Below, one piece after another: positions 32,491 to 40,014 of a stretch of 64,000 nucleotides of DNA; within the stretch, counting starts at the first letter, position 1; every line of letters begins with the position of its first letter. This DNA comes from Youxingia wuxianensis (GTDB lineage: Bacteria > Bacillota > Clostridia > Oscillospirales > Ruminococcaceae): assembly GCF_014385085.1 (NCBI RefSeq), contig NZ_JACRTD010000003.1:62001-126000 (forward strand), written 5' to 3'. The notes under the pieces are model-generated. The model ran no database searches, was not told the DNA's origin, and saw only the letters and a list, made by a program, of their open reading frames with translations. The position numbers and the translations under genes are program-made.

Positions 32491-32575
32491 TGGTGCGAGT
32501 GACGGGACTTGAACCCGTACGCCATAAGACACACGCCCCTCAAACGTGCCTGTCTGCCGATTCCAGCACACTCGC
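32491..32575 (-). tRNA. tRNA-Leu (anticodon GAG)
   Basis: On the minus strand the acceptor stem GCGAGTG (32575 to 32569) pairs with CACTCGC, and the gene encodes its own CCA. The anticodon loop reads TTGAGGG, giving GAG. A long variable arm, as in class II tRNAs, and the T-loop GTTCAAGTC are present. The 3' end points left, toward the mobile element, the usual place for ICE integration. The gene is intact on this side, as expected after site-specific integration. Confidence 0.92.
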
Positions 32576-32609
32576 AAAAAGTGTAGTTTTGAACAACTCG
32601 ACGAAGTAT

Positions 32610-32638
32610 ATCCTAGCATATAGGGCGGTAAATGTCAA
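32610..32638 (-). promoter_or_regulatory. Promoter of tRNA-Leu
   Basis: On the minus strand TTGACA (32638-32633), a 17-base spacer and TAGGAT (32615-32610). It lies 35 bases upstream of the tRNA 5' end, on its coding strand. Confidence 0.7.
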
Positions 32639-32729
32639 GGTGAAAACGGTGAATTTCAGCAAAATACAAGTCATAAAAATGTAGGAAAAATCGAGCTACA
32701 ACACAGGAATTTTATTTTTATAAGAACTA

Positions 32730-32770
32730 TTGACAAGTTATACTGTAACTGATATAGTTACAGTATAACT
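32730..32770 (+). promoter_or_regulatory. Promoter with 35-base palindromic operator for the redox operon
   Basis: TTGACA (32730-32735), a 17-base spacer and TATAGT (32753-32758). A perfect palindrome with 15-base arms, AGTTATACTGTAACT and its complement, and a 5-base centre spans 32736 to 32770, filling the spacer and covering the -10. A repressor bound there would block RNA polymerase. The Rrf2-type regulator at the end of the same operon is the likely binder. Confidence 0.75.
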
Positions 32771-32786
32771 ATAGGAGGCGCAATTT

Positions 32787-32882
32787 ATGTTTCGTATGCC
32801 GATAAAAATATCGGCGGCTGCCGCCGCCCTTTTCCTGCTTGCTTTGTTAATGAGCGAGAGTCTGGGAAACTGTATGCTTTAG
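32787..32882 (+). CDS. Small 31-residue hydrophobic peptide, first gene of the redox operon
   Basis: AGGAGG lies 8 bases before the ATG. The peptide (start MFRMPIKISAAAAALF) has one membrane helix and ends GNCML. It is the first coding unit after the promoter and operator. It may be a membrane peptide of the redox system or a leader for the downstream gene. The single Cys near the end is noted. Confidence 0.55.
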   Translation: MFRMPIKISAAAAALFLLALLMSESLGNCML

Positions 32883-32899
32883 AAAGGTATTGAGAATTT

Positions 32900-33610
32900 A
32901 TGGATAAAAAACAGCGAAGAATAATCTTCGGGATTGTGGTGGGAATAACAGTTGCTTTTTCCGCTTGCCTTGCGCCTGCACAGGAAGCTCCGAATCAAGA
33001 AATTTCTTCCCCGCAGAGTCACCCGGTGCAGGAAAGTACGGAAAGTTCACTAGAAGCGGTAGAGCTTCCGCCTAAATTTAATCCAGGATGCAGAGTAGAT
33101 CTTCCATACCCCTTAAAATCCTCTGGGAAAAGCGATGCTACAGATTTTTCTCAGTGGACAGCGCAGGAGATAGACGGCAGTACAGTTACACAGGAAATAC
33201 TAAAGGAAAGTCCGTTGACCTTGGTAGTGGTGTGGAGCACCTATTGCGGCACTAGTATCGAAGATTTACAGATTTTACAGGAAATATATGAAGAATATTC
33301 CAGAGAACAGCTAAATGTTATTGGGATTATGGCAAGCGTACAAAAGGAAGACGGTTCCATCAATGAGGATGAAGTTGGGTATATTCGGTATCTTTTGGAG
33401 GAGACAGGGGCAGAATTTCCTCAGCTGTTTCCTTCGGATGATCTGATTGCTATTTACTTAAAGAATCTGACCGTTGTGCCTGAGTGGTTTTTCTTAGATA
33501 CCCAGGGGAATTTCGTAGGGGAGAGCTCTACCGGTCAGCTGGCAGTTGAGGAATTAAAAGTGAGGATAGAGGATAATATGCGGACACAAAAACAGGAGGT
33601 ATTACAATGA
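32900..33610 (+). CDS. TlpA-like thioredoxin-fold lipoprotein with CxxS site
   Basis: 236 residues. The N-terminus has a membrane helix and a possible lipobox (AFSAC), then a Glu/Ser/Pro-rich linker. The thioredoxin domain (about 75 to 230) has VVVWSTYCGTSIEDL, so the second Cys of the CxxC site is Ser, unlike its downstream paralogue. The cis-Pro is seen in TVVPEWFF. It probably acts on disulphides outside the membrane; with a single Cys it may bind or isomerise rather than reduce. It overlaps the next gene's start. Confidence 0.75.
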   Translation: MDKKQRRIIFGIVVGITVAFSACLAPAQEAPNQEISSPQSHPVQESTESSLEAVELPPKFNPGCRVDLPYPLKSSGKSDATDFSQWTAQEIDGSTVTQEILKESPLTLVVVWSTYCGTSIEDLQILQEIYEEYSREQLNVIGIMASVQKEDGSINEDEVGYIRYLLEETGAEFPQLFPSDDLIAIYLKNLTVVPEWFFLDTQGNFVGESSTGQLAVEELKVRIEDNMRTQKQEVLQ

Positions 33611-34206
33611 AAAAATGGAGCGTGTTTTTATTGGGAGCACTATTGCTGTTGACCGCCTGCTCTCCAAAAGAAAAGAAAGAAATTTCTTATGATTCTGCCC
33701 AATCCCAGCAGGCAGTTGATGAAGCGAAATCTTCCCAAGTGGAGTCAGAACCGGCATTGGGGGAGTTTAGTACCCAGGATTTGGAAGGGAATGAAATCAC
33801 TTCGGAAATTTTTTCCGATTATGATTTGACGATGGTGAATATTTGGACCACCTACTGTGGCGTTTGTTTATCAGAATTGCCTGAGCTGGGAAAGCTTAAT
33901 GAAGACTATCAGGACAAAAATTTCCAGGTGGTGGGAATTGTTATGGATGTATTTAATAAGGACGGCACCTATTCAGAGGAGCAAATTGAGGTAGCCAAAT
34001 ATGCGGCGGAGGAAACAGGAGCGACCTATGCTCATCTTTTGCCTTCTCAGGAAATGATAGATGCAAAACTCTCCCAGGTAACAGGGGTGCCGGAAACAAT
34101 TTTTGTGGATAAGCAAGGGAACCAAGTAGGAAAAATTTATTTGGGAGCTCGTTCGTCGGATGACTGGAAAAAAATAATAGATAGCCTGTTGGCAGAGGTA
34201 GAGTAG
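33607..34206 (+). CDS. TlpA-like redoxin lipoprotein with CxxC site
   Basis: 199 residues. A lipoprotein signal peptide ends in LLTAC. The thioredoxin domain has WTTYCGVCLSELPEL with an intact CGVC and a cis-Pro in TGVPETIF. It is an extracellular thiol-disulphide protein of the TlpA/ResA group. AGGAGGT precedes the ATG, which overlaps the upstream stop. It is encoded with a CXXC peptide and a ferredoxin-type membrane protein, so it may receive electrons from the latter. Confidence 0.85.
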   Translation: MKKWSVFLLGALLLLTACSPKEKKEISYDSAQSQQAVDEAKSSQVESEPALGEFSTQDLEGNEITSEIFSDYDLTMVNIWTTYCGVCLSELPELGKLNEDYQDKNFQVVGIVMDVFNKDGTYSEEQIEVAKYAAEETGATYAHLLPSQEMIDAKLSQVTGVPETIFVDKQGNQVGKIYLGARSSDDWKKIIDSLLAEVE

Positions 34207-34353
34207 ATGAGGCTGCTGAAAAGAAACTGGAAAGGAATACTCGTTCTCTTTGTAGGAATCGTTTTTCTTGCTATAGGAGTAATGCGGGGAGAGGCGTTTA
34301 CTGTATTTACCAAAGCGGCAAATATATGTTTGGAGTGTATTGGAATTGGGTAA
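34207..34353 (+). CDS. CD1871A-family CXXC membrane peptide
   Basis: 48 residues. A membrane helix ([17 protein letters not shown]) is followed by [22 protein letters not shown]. The C-terminal CLEC and GIG are the marks of the CD1871A family, small CXXC peptides found beside ferredoxin-type membrane proteins in Clostridia. It begins one base after the stop of the TlpA gene. It probably passes electrons or holds metal in the membrane system. Confidence 0.85.
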   Translation: MRLLKRNWKGILVLFVGIVFLAIGVMRGEAFTVFTKAANICLECIGIG

Positions 34354-35230
34354 ATTGTTTTCCAGGTTAAAGAATAAAATACGCTTATGTATACAGGTAG
34401 CATTCACCGCACTGACCAATGGGTATGCGGTAGGATTTGCTAAGGGGACGATCTATACCGGGCCGACAAAATCCCTCTGTGTTCCGGGGCTTAATTGTTA
34501 CTCCTGTCCTGGGGCATTAGGAGCTTGCCCTATCGGTTCATTACAGGCAGTACTGGGCAGTCGGGATTATCAATTCACCTTTTATATTGTGGGATTTCTC
34601 ATGGCGGTAGGCGCGGTGTTTGGCCGGTTTGTATGCGGATGGCTGTGTCCATTTGGATTATTAGAGGATTTATTATATAAAGTTCCTTTTGTGAAAAAAA
34701 TAAAAAAGCTTCCTGGAGACCGGTGGCTGAAATGGCTTAAATATGTAATTTTAATAGGATTTGTCATATTATTGCCCCTTTACGCAGTGGATTTTTTAGG
34801 CCAGGGGGATCCTTGGTTTTGCAAATATATTTGTCCTTCCGGCACTCTCGGAGCGGGGATACCGTTGGTATTGGCTAACGAAGGGATGCGTTCGGCGGTA
34901 GGCTGGCTGTTTGCCTGGAAAAATCTTGTGCTGGCAGTGCTTATTTTGCTTTCTTTTCTGGTTTACCGTCCGTTTTGCCGATATCTCTGCCCCTTGGGAG
35001 CGATTTATGGATTGTTTAACCCGATTTCTTTCTACCGGCTTAAAGTGGATCAAAAAAAATGTATTTCCTGCGGAGCTTGTCAAAAAGTATGCAAGTTGGA
35101 TATCGCGGTGTGGGAAACTCCCAACAGTTTAGAATGTATCCGCTGCGGAGACTGCAAAAAAGCCTGTCCTCATGGAGCGATCGGATCCTCTTTTGAAGGT
35201 AGGTTTCAGAATAAAAAGGGGGAAGTTTAG
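34340..35230 (+). CDS. Ferredoxin-type membrane protein (NapH/CcoG-like)
   Basis: About 296 residues. It has several membrane helices with conserved Cys in loops ([45 protein letters not shown]), the pattern of NapH/FdhG-like electron-transfer proteins, then two 4Fe-4S motifs near the end ([11 protein letters not shown] and [11 protein letters not shown]). The start is a TTG at 34340 or 34346 inside the end of the previous gene, with GGAG upstream. It probably carries electrons across the membrane to the TlpA-like proteins. Confidence 0.85.
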   Translation: MELGKLFSRLKNKIRLCIQVAFTALTNGYAVGFAKGTIYTGPTKSLCVPGLNCYSCPGALGACPIGSLQAVLGSRDYQFTFYIVGFLMAVGAVFGRFVCGWLCPFGLLEDLLYKVPFVKKIKKLPGDRWLKWLKYVILIGFVILLPLYAVDFLGQGDPWFCKYICPSGTLGAGIPLVLANEGMRSAVGWLFAWKNLVLAVLILLSFLVYRPFCRYLCPLGAIYGLFNPISFYRLKVDQKKCISCGACQKVCKLDIAVWETPNSLECIRCGDCKKACPHGAIGSSFEGRFQNKKGEV

Positions 35231-35538
35231 TGCAGTTTATATTATCAACCATCCTGTCCTTTGTAGGAATAGGGATAGCGCTGGCAGTAATCATCGTTAA
35301 TGTCCTAATACTGTTTCGGCCGGGATCAAAGTGGTTGTCCGTTTTATATACCGCTATTTCCCTGTGGTATGGCGGTACGCTGGTTTCTTCGCTTATCCGG
35401 CAGAGCAGCGGTATTTATTGCGCAATGACGCCGGAAAAGACGCTGTTGATTTATGGAGGGCTGGTACTACTTCATTTCTATTTTTTGTGGGATTCTGTGA
35501 AACTGCTAAAACGTCAGGAGGGCAAAAAAAGGAAATGA
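35230..35538 (+). CDS. Membrane protein of unknown function in the redox operon
   Basis: 102 residues starting at GTG, overlapping the stop of the ferredoxin-type gene. Three membrane helices are visible (about 5 to 28, 35 to 55, 70 to 90). A single Cys lies in a loop. There is no recognised family. Its tight position between the electron-transfer protein and the regulator suggests it belongs to the redox system. Confidence 0.65.
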   Translation: MQFILSTILSFVGIGIALAVIIVNVLILFRPGSKWLSVLYTAISLWYGGTLVSSLIRQSSGIYCAMTPEKTLLIYGGLVLLHFYFLWDSVKLLKRQEGKKRK

Positions 35539-35948
35539 CAAGCGAGTTTGCAATAGCGGTACATACGCTGGTATTTTTAAATCATAAGAAAACAACCGTA
35601 TGCAGCCAATCCCTGGCAGAAAATGTATGTACTAACCCCGCCAGGATACGCAAAGTTATGGCGAAATTAAAAAAAGCGGGTTTGGTGGGCACAAAAGAGG
35701 GAATGGACGGAGGGTATTACTTTGAAAAAGATCCAAAGGAAGTGACCCTCTGCCAGATTGACGAGGCGATGGACGCAAGGCTGGTATCCTCTTCCTGGAA
35801 GCCGGGGAATAAAGAAAAGGAATGTTTAATAGCTTCCGGAATGGGTGAGATATTGGACAACATCTACTTTGAGCTGGATCAGAAATGTAAACAATATCTG
35901 AAAGGGATTACCATTTCAGATATCGATAAAAAGATTTTTGGAGAATAA
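35535..35948 (+). CDS. Rrf2-family transcription regulator
   Basis: 137 residues. The N-terminus is a winged helix (FAIAVHTLVFLNHKK, then LAENVCTNPARIRKVMAKL and GGYYF), typical of Rrf2. The C-terminal half has Cys residues (CQIDE, KECLIA, QKCKQY) that could sense redox state or bind an iron-sulphur cluster. AGGAGGG precedes the ATG, which overlaps the upstream stop. It is probably the repressor for the palindromic operator at 32736 to 32770 and so autoregulated. Confidence 0.85.
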   Translation: MTSEFAIAVHTLVFLNHKKTTVCSQSLAENVCTNPARIRKVMAKLKKAGLVGTKEGMDGGYYFEKDPKEVTLCQIDEAMDARLVSSSWKPGNKEKECLIASGMGEILDNIYFELDQKCKQYLKGITISDIDKKIFGE

Positions 35949-35980
35949 AAAGAGGGCGTCTTTAGACGCCCTCTTTTTAT
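35945..35980. terminator. Bidirectional terminator of the redox operon and nitroreductase gene
   Basis: Stem AGAGGGCGTC with GACGCCCTCT and a TTTA loop, flanked by an A-run and a T-run. It separates convergent genes. Confidence 0.9.
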
Positions 35981-35986
35981 GATTTT

Positions 35987-36505
35987 CTACAGACTTTCAT
36001 AAAAGACTTTTTTGGGATCAAAGCGGTCAGGAGTTTTTTTGGTGTCGGCGCAATGTCCTATCGCTACGCCGCACAGCGGGATAATATCCTGGGGCAGAGA
36101 GAATGCTTCCTGTACAGCGAGAGTCCGTTCCTTGTTGGGATAAATGCCCAGCCATAGACTGCCCAGACCCAGGTCAGTAGCCGCCAAAAGGATATTTTCT
36201 GTAGCGGCGGAACAGTCCAGCGCCCAATAAGGATCCGGGAACTTGTAGGCGGCCTTCCTATCCCCACACACCAGAATAACCACAGGGACTTTTTCCAGCA
36301 TCTCGGCATTAGCGGGTTTGAACTTCTGGATTTTGGCAATATTTTCTCTCTTGCGAAGGACGAGGAACACATAGTCGTTGCTGCCTACCGTGGTAGGGGC
36401 CGCCATGGCGGCTTTAAGTAAAATCTGAACCTGTTCGTCGGTAACATCCTCTCCTGTATAGCTGCGCACGGATTTGCGCTGGAGGATGGCTTCTATTGTT
36501 TCCAT
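35987..36505 (-). CDS. Nitroreductase family flavoprotein
   Basis: 172 residues from ATG at 36505 (AAGGAGAG upstream). Family motifs are ILQRKSVRSYTGEDV at the start, AAMAAPTTVGSNDYVFLVL and a late GVAIGHC segment. These enzymes use FMN and NAD(P)H. ALDCSAATENILLAA and GLGSLWLGIYP are the usual central elements. It is a stand-alone gene divergent from the DeoR regulator, so it could be part of its control region. Confidence 0.85.
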   Translation of the reverse strand: METIEAILQRKSVRSYTGEDVTDEQVQILLKAAMAAPTTVGSNDYVFLVLRKRENIAKIQKFKPANAEMLEKVPVVILVCGDRKAAYKFPDPYWALDCSAATENILLAATDLGLGSLWLGIYPNKERTLAVQEAFSLPQDIIPLCGVAIGHCADTKKTPDRFDPKKVFYESL

Positions 36506-36518
36506 AATCAACTCTCCT

Positions 36519-36607
36519 TAAAATGTTAATATTTTTACATTAATTATATCAATTTTGTAAAAAAAGTAAACATATGGATTTACTTTTTTAAAAAATTAAG
36601 ATACAAT
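36519..36607. promoter_or_regulatory. Divergent control region of the nitroreductase and DeoR genes
   Basis: An inverted repeat AAAAAAGTAAA (36560-36570) and TTTACTTTTTT (36579-36589) overlaps a rightward promoter TTTACT (36579-36584), 17 bases, TACAAT (36602-36607). A 14-base element TAAAATGTTAATAT at 36519 recurs, inverted, upstream of the epimerase gene (37543-37556), a candidate DeoR operator. Confidence 0.45.
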
Positions 36608-36652
36608 AATTGCAAAGAAGGGAAAATTACGCGTATAGGAGCGATAAAATTT

Positions 36653-37417
36653 ATGGGGAAACCGGAAAAAAGAATAGCGCAGATGCTGGAGATATTAAAG
36701 CAGGAACGGGGGGTTTCTGTGAAAGACTTGGCGGCGCGATTGGATGTTTCTGAAGTCACTGTGCGCCGGGATATTGAAAAGTTAAAGAAAAATCAACAGG
36801 TTAATTTTGTTTCCGGCGCAGTGATGTATGCCAGCAGTGAAGATAAAAGCTATCAGCTGCTGGAAGAAGAAGTAAAAAACTATTCGGAAAAAGATCGTAT
36901 CGCGCAAAAGGCGGCGTCGCTCATAGAAGAGGACGACGTAGTTATTTTTGATGTAGGAACCACGGCGGTGCAGGTGGTCAAATATATTCCCGAGGAAATC
37001 AACATTACAGCGGTATGCTGTACGGTAAACACCTTAATCGAGCTGAGAAAGAAAAAAAACGTTCAGATTATCTTCCTGGGGGGATATTTTCACCGGGGAA
37101 CGGAGATGTTTGAAAGCCAGGAGGGAATCCGGCTGCTGGAGCGCACCTGTGCGACGAAAGTGTTTTCCACCGCTGCAGGCGTCAGTGAGATGCTGGGGGT
37201 TACCTGTGTAAACAATTATGAAATAGGGATAAAAACCGCGGCAATCAAGTCCGCTTTGAAGAAAATTCTCCTGGTGGACTCTACAAAATTTGATCGGGTG
37301 TGTTCGGGAAGGTTTGCTTCCCTGGGTGATTTTGACGTTATTATAACGGATCAGGGAATTTCTCCTCGCTGGAAAGAGATTACCCAGGAGTTAGAAATAG
37401 AGTTTTATACCGTATAG
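36653..37417 (+). CDS. DeoR/GlpR-family transcription regulator
   Basis: 254 residues. The N-terminal HTH (VKDLAARLDVSEVTVRRDI) is the DeoR signature. The C-terminal sugar-phosphate-binding domain has VVIFDVGTTAVQVV, CCTVNTLIELR and FLGGYFHRGTEMF, typical of DeoR sensors. It is followed by a terminator and the sugar cluster, which it probably controls. The inducer is unknown; a phosphorylated sugar from the pathway is likely. Confidence 0.88.
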   Translation: MGKPEKRIAQMLEILKQERGVSVKDLAARLDVSEVTVRRDIEKLKKNQQVNFVSGAVMYASSEDKSYQLLEEEVKNYSEKDRIAQKAASLIEEDDVVIFDVGTTAVQVVKYIPEEINITAVCCTVNTLIELRKKKNVQIIFLGGYFHRGTEMFESQEGIRLLERTCATKVFSTAAGVSEMLGVTCVNNYEIGIKTAAIKSALKKILLVDSTKFDRVCSGRFASLGDFDVIITDQGISPRWKEITQELEIEFYTV

Positions 37418-37433
37418 AACTGTAATAATCAAT

Positions 37434-37474
37434 AAAAAAAGATGAGATGTTTTGAGCATTCTCATCTTTTTTTT
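37434..37474 (+). terminator. Terminator after the DeoR gene
   Basis: Stem GATGAGA with TCTCATC, flanked by an A-run and a run of at least eight T. It separates the regulator from the sugar operon. Confidence 0.8.
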
Positions 37475-37483
37475 ATTTTATTA

Positions 37484-37556
37484 TTGACTAAAAATAGTTC
37501 AAATGTTAGAATTATTTCAAATAATATAAAAATTATGTAATTATATTAACATTTTA
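37484..37556 (+). promoter_or_regulatory. Promoter and candidate operator of the sugar operon
   Basis: TTGACT (37484-37489), 17-base spacer, TAGAAT (37507-37512). ATATTAACATTTTA at 37543-37556 is the inverted copy of the element near 36519. A GAAAGGAG ribosome site follows for the first gene. Confidence 0.55.
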
Positions 37557-37587
37557 GTGTAATTACACGGCGGAAAGGAGAATTTTA

Positions 37588-38409
37588 ATGAAGTTATCAT
37601 TTTTCTCAGCGTCAATGGAGCGTTATCCCATCGAGCGGGTATTCCAGGCGGCCCAGGAGTTTGGCTACGAAGCCATGGAACTGTGGGGCGGACGTCCTCA
37701 CGCGTATGCGCCGGACCTAGCGGACGGAGATGTTAAAAAGGTAAAACAGCTCTCCAAGGATTACCGCCTTCCGATTATCAGTTTTGAACCGGATATGGTG
37801 ACACTGTCCTGGAAAGACCCCAGATGGCACAAAGAAAATATGGATTACTACAAAGTATGCCTGGATATGATTTCCGAGCTGGAATGTCCTTATATGGTAC
37901 TGGCCGCCCTTCATGCGGAGTTTGGCAACAATTATAAGGATGATTGGAACCAGCTTATCGATAGTGTGGGTATCCTTGCCCAACATGCGGAAAAACGGGG
38001 CGTTACTATCTTATTGGAAACAATCGCTCAGTTTGAAGGGTATCTGATGCACAGGTGCGATGATATTATCCGGGTAATGGACGAGGTAAAATCCCCTTAT
38101 GTAAAAGGAATGCTGGATATGCTTACCGCAATTACTGCAAACGAGCCTTCTTCCGAGTATTTTGAAAAATTAGGGAAGGATTTGAAACATATCCATCTGG
38201 TAGATGGAAAGAAAGACAATGAAGCCCATTTAATTGCCGGGGATGGGGAGCTTCCCTTTGAAGAAGTGCTGGCTATGATCCATTCTTACGGATACGACGG
38301 CTATTGTTCTTTGGAACATTTTGATGAATACCGCGGCGAGCCGATTCTCTTTAACCATCAGGCTATCCGGCGTGTACGGGCGGCTTTGCAGAACATCGGA
38401 CTGGAATAA
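37588..38409 (+). CDS. Sugar epimerase/isomerase of the FrlC type
   Basis: 273 residues, a TIM-barrel of the AP-endonuclease-2 family. ELWGGRPHAYAPDL near residue 32 is almost the same as in fructoselysine 3-epimerase FrlC of E. coli, and ILLETIAQFE, MLDMLTAITA and HIHLVDGKKDNEAH give the usual metal ligands. The substrate cannot be fixed; an epimerase of sugars or sugar acids is likely. It is the first of four genes that may act together. Confidence 0.8.
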   Translation: MKLSFFSASMERYPIERVFQAAQEFGYEAMELWGGRPHAYAPDLADGDVKKVKQLSKDYRLPIISFEPDMVTLSWKDPRWHKENMDYYKVCLDMISELECPYMVLAALHAEFGNNYKDDWNQLIDSVGILAQHAEKRGVTILLETIAQFEGYLMHRCDDIIRVMDEVKSPYVKGMLDMLTAITANEPSSEYFEKLGKDLKHIHLVDGKKDNEAHLIAGDGELPFEEVLAMIHSYGYDGYCSLEHFDEYRGEPILFNHQAIRRVRAALQNIGLE

Positions 38410-38425
38410 GAAAGGAAGAAATTTA

Positions 38426-39073
38426 ATGACGAAACAAGGGATGCTACACCATGTGGACCATACCCTGCTGAAAGCTACCTCCAGCTGGCAGCAGATAAAA
38501 GCCCTCTGCGACGAAGGGGTCAAATACCAGACAGCGTCTGTTTGTATTCCTCCATGCTATGTGGCCGCGGTAAAAGCCGCATATGGGGATAAATTAAAGA
38601 TATGCACCGTGATCGGATTTCCTTTGGGATATAATACTCCTCAGATCAAAGAAGCGGAAACCAAACAGGCTATCGCTGACGGCGCGGATGAGGTAGATAT
38701 GGTAATTAATATCTGCGACGTAAAAAACGGGGAGTTTGATAAGGTAAAAGCAGAAATTGCGCTTTTGCGCAAAGCTTCTGAAGGAAAAATTTTAAAGGTG
38801 ATTGTAGAAACCTGTTATCTTACCAAAGAAGAAAAAATCAAGCTATGTGAAATTGTTACGCAGGCCGGGGCCGATTACATAAAAACCTCCACCGGGTTTG
38901 GAAGCGGCGGCGCGGCGATAGAAGATATCCGTCTGTTTAAAGAACATCTCGGACCAAAGGTAAAAATGAAAGCGTCCGGAGGCATCCAGACTCTGGAAGA
39001 TATGGAAGCCTTTTTGGATGAGGGATGCGACCGCCTGGGAACCAGCCGGGGCGTAAAATTATTGGCGGAATAA
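38426..39073 (+). CDS. deoC: DeoC-type aldolase
   Basis: 215 residues from the ATG at 38426 (AAGGAAG upstream; a longer frame begins inside the previous gene). The DERA signature elements are DHTLLKATSS, CTVIGFPLGYN, KVIVETCYLT and DYIKTSTGFGSGGA, where the Lys of IKTSTG forms the Schiff base, then KASGGIQTLEDM. It splits deoxyribose-5-phosphate to glyceraldehyde-3-phosphate and acetaldehyde in the family; in this cluster it may use a related phosphate sugar. Confidence 0.88.
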   Translation: MTKQGMLHHVDHTLLKATSSWQQIKALCDEGVKYQTASVCIPPCYVAAVKAAYGDKLKICTVIGFPLGYNTPQIKEAETKQAIADGADEVDMVINICDVKNGEFDKVKAEIALLRKASEGKILKVIVETCYLTKEEKIKLCEIVTQAGADYIKTSTGFGSGGAAIEDIRLFKEHLGPKVKMKASGGIQTLEDMEAFLDEGCDRLGTSRGVKLLAE

Positions 39074-39088
39074 TAGGAGGAATGAAGA

Positions 39089-39994
39089 ATGTTTAATACA
39101 GAAAATATGTTATATCGGGGCGCCTGCACAGAGATGCCTACTTCTTTTAAAGAAAATGGGGATATCGATCACGAAAATATTGCCAGATGCGTGGAATTTC
39201 AGGCACAGTCGGGCGTTACGGCCTTGTTTGTAAATGGCTTCGGTTCGGAAAGCCTTCTGATGAGTGTGGAAGAACGGGCCCAGGTAGTGAAAACTTTTGT
39301 GGACGCGGCAGACAAACGGCTGCCGGTGCTGGCAAATTTGATGTCCAATTCCCTGGAAGAAGCTCATAAGGTGATAGAAGGATATGAGAAAGCGGGAGTC
39401 ACCGCTATTTCCATCGGCCAGCCGGCGGTATATGAATACACGCAAGATGCGATCTATGACTTTTATAAAGAATTGATCACCTCTACCAAGCTGCCTATTT
39501 ACTTGTATAATTCTCCGGAATCCGGAAATGAAATGTCCCCTGAACTGTCGGCGGCGCTAATTAATGATTTTAGCAATGTAAAGGGATATAAAGACGGAAC
39601 TCAGAAGATTATTCATCTCCAGGAAGTGATGCGCCGGGTGAAGAAACCGGACATTGAATATGTAGCGGGAAGCGACGGGACTACGTTAGCCACCCTGTTG
39701 CTGGGGGGCTGCGGCGTAATTTCATTTATAACGGTAGTTTTCCCAAAACCGGTGATCGAAATGTGCGAGGCTTATTTTGCCGGGGATGTAGCAAAAGCCA
39801 GAGAAAAACAGTTTGAAATCCTGCAGATCAGAAAGATATTAAAATCCGCCGCAGATATTTGCGGCTACCGTTATGCCTCTGAACTGATTGGCCATCCATT
39901 TTCCGGCACTCGGATGCCCAAAAAGATGACGGTGATCACTGAGGAAGAAAAAGAGGCGATCAAACGCGGCTTAAAAGAGTTGGGTTTGATTTAA
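39089..39994 (+). CDS. DapA/NanA-family lyase
   Basis: 301 residues. The family features are ALFVNGFGSESLLMSVEER, IYLYNSPESG with the conserved Tyr and NVKGYKDGTQ with the Schiff-base Lys. The group includes dihydrodipicolinate synthase, N-acetylneuraminate lyase and 2-keto-3-deoxy sugar-acid aldolases; the setting among sugar genes favours an aldolase. AGGAGG lies before the ATG. Confidence 0.82.
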   Translation: MFNTENMLYRGACTEMPTSFKENGDIDHENIARCVEFQAQSGVTALFVNGFGSESLLMSVEERAQVVKTFVDAADKRLPVLANLMSNSLEEAHKVIEGYEKAGVTAISIGQPAVYEYTQDAIYDFYKELITSTKLPIYLYNSPESGNEMSPELSAALINDFSNVKGYKDGTQKIIHLQEVMRRVKKPDIEYVAGSDGTTLATLLLGGCGVISFITVVFPKPVIEMCEAYFAGDVAKAREKQFEILQIRKILKSAADICGYRYASELIGHPFSGTRMPKKMTVITEEEKEAIKRGLKELGLI

Positions 39995-40014
39995 CATAAT
40001 AGGAGATGCTAGTG

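Noticed and set aside
32224..32619. A 131-codon frame covering the tRNA-Leu gene
   Set aside because: It runs through the tRNA and two terminators; no coding signal.
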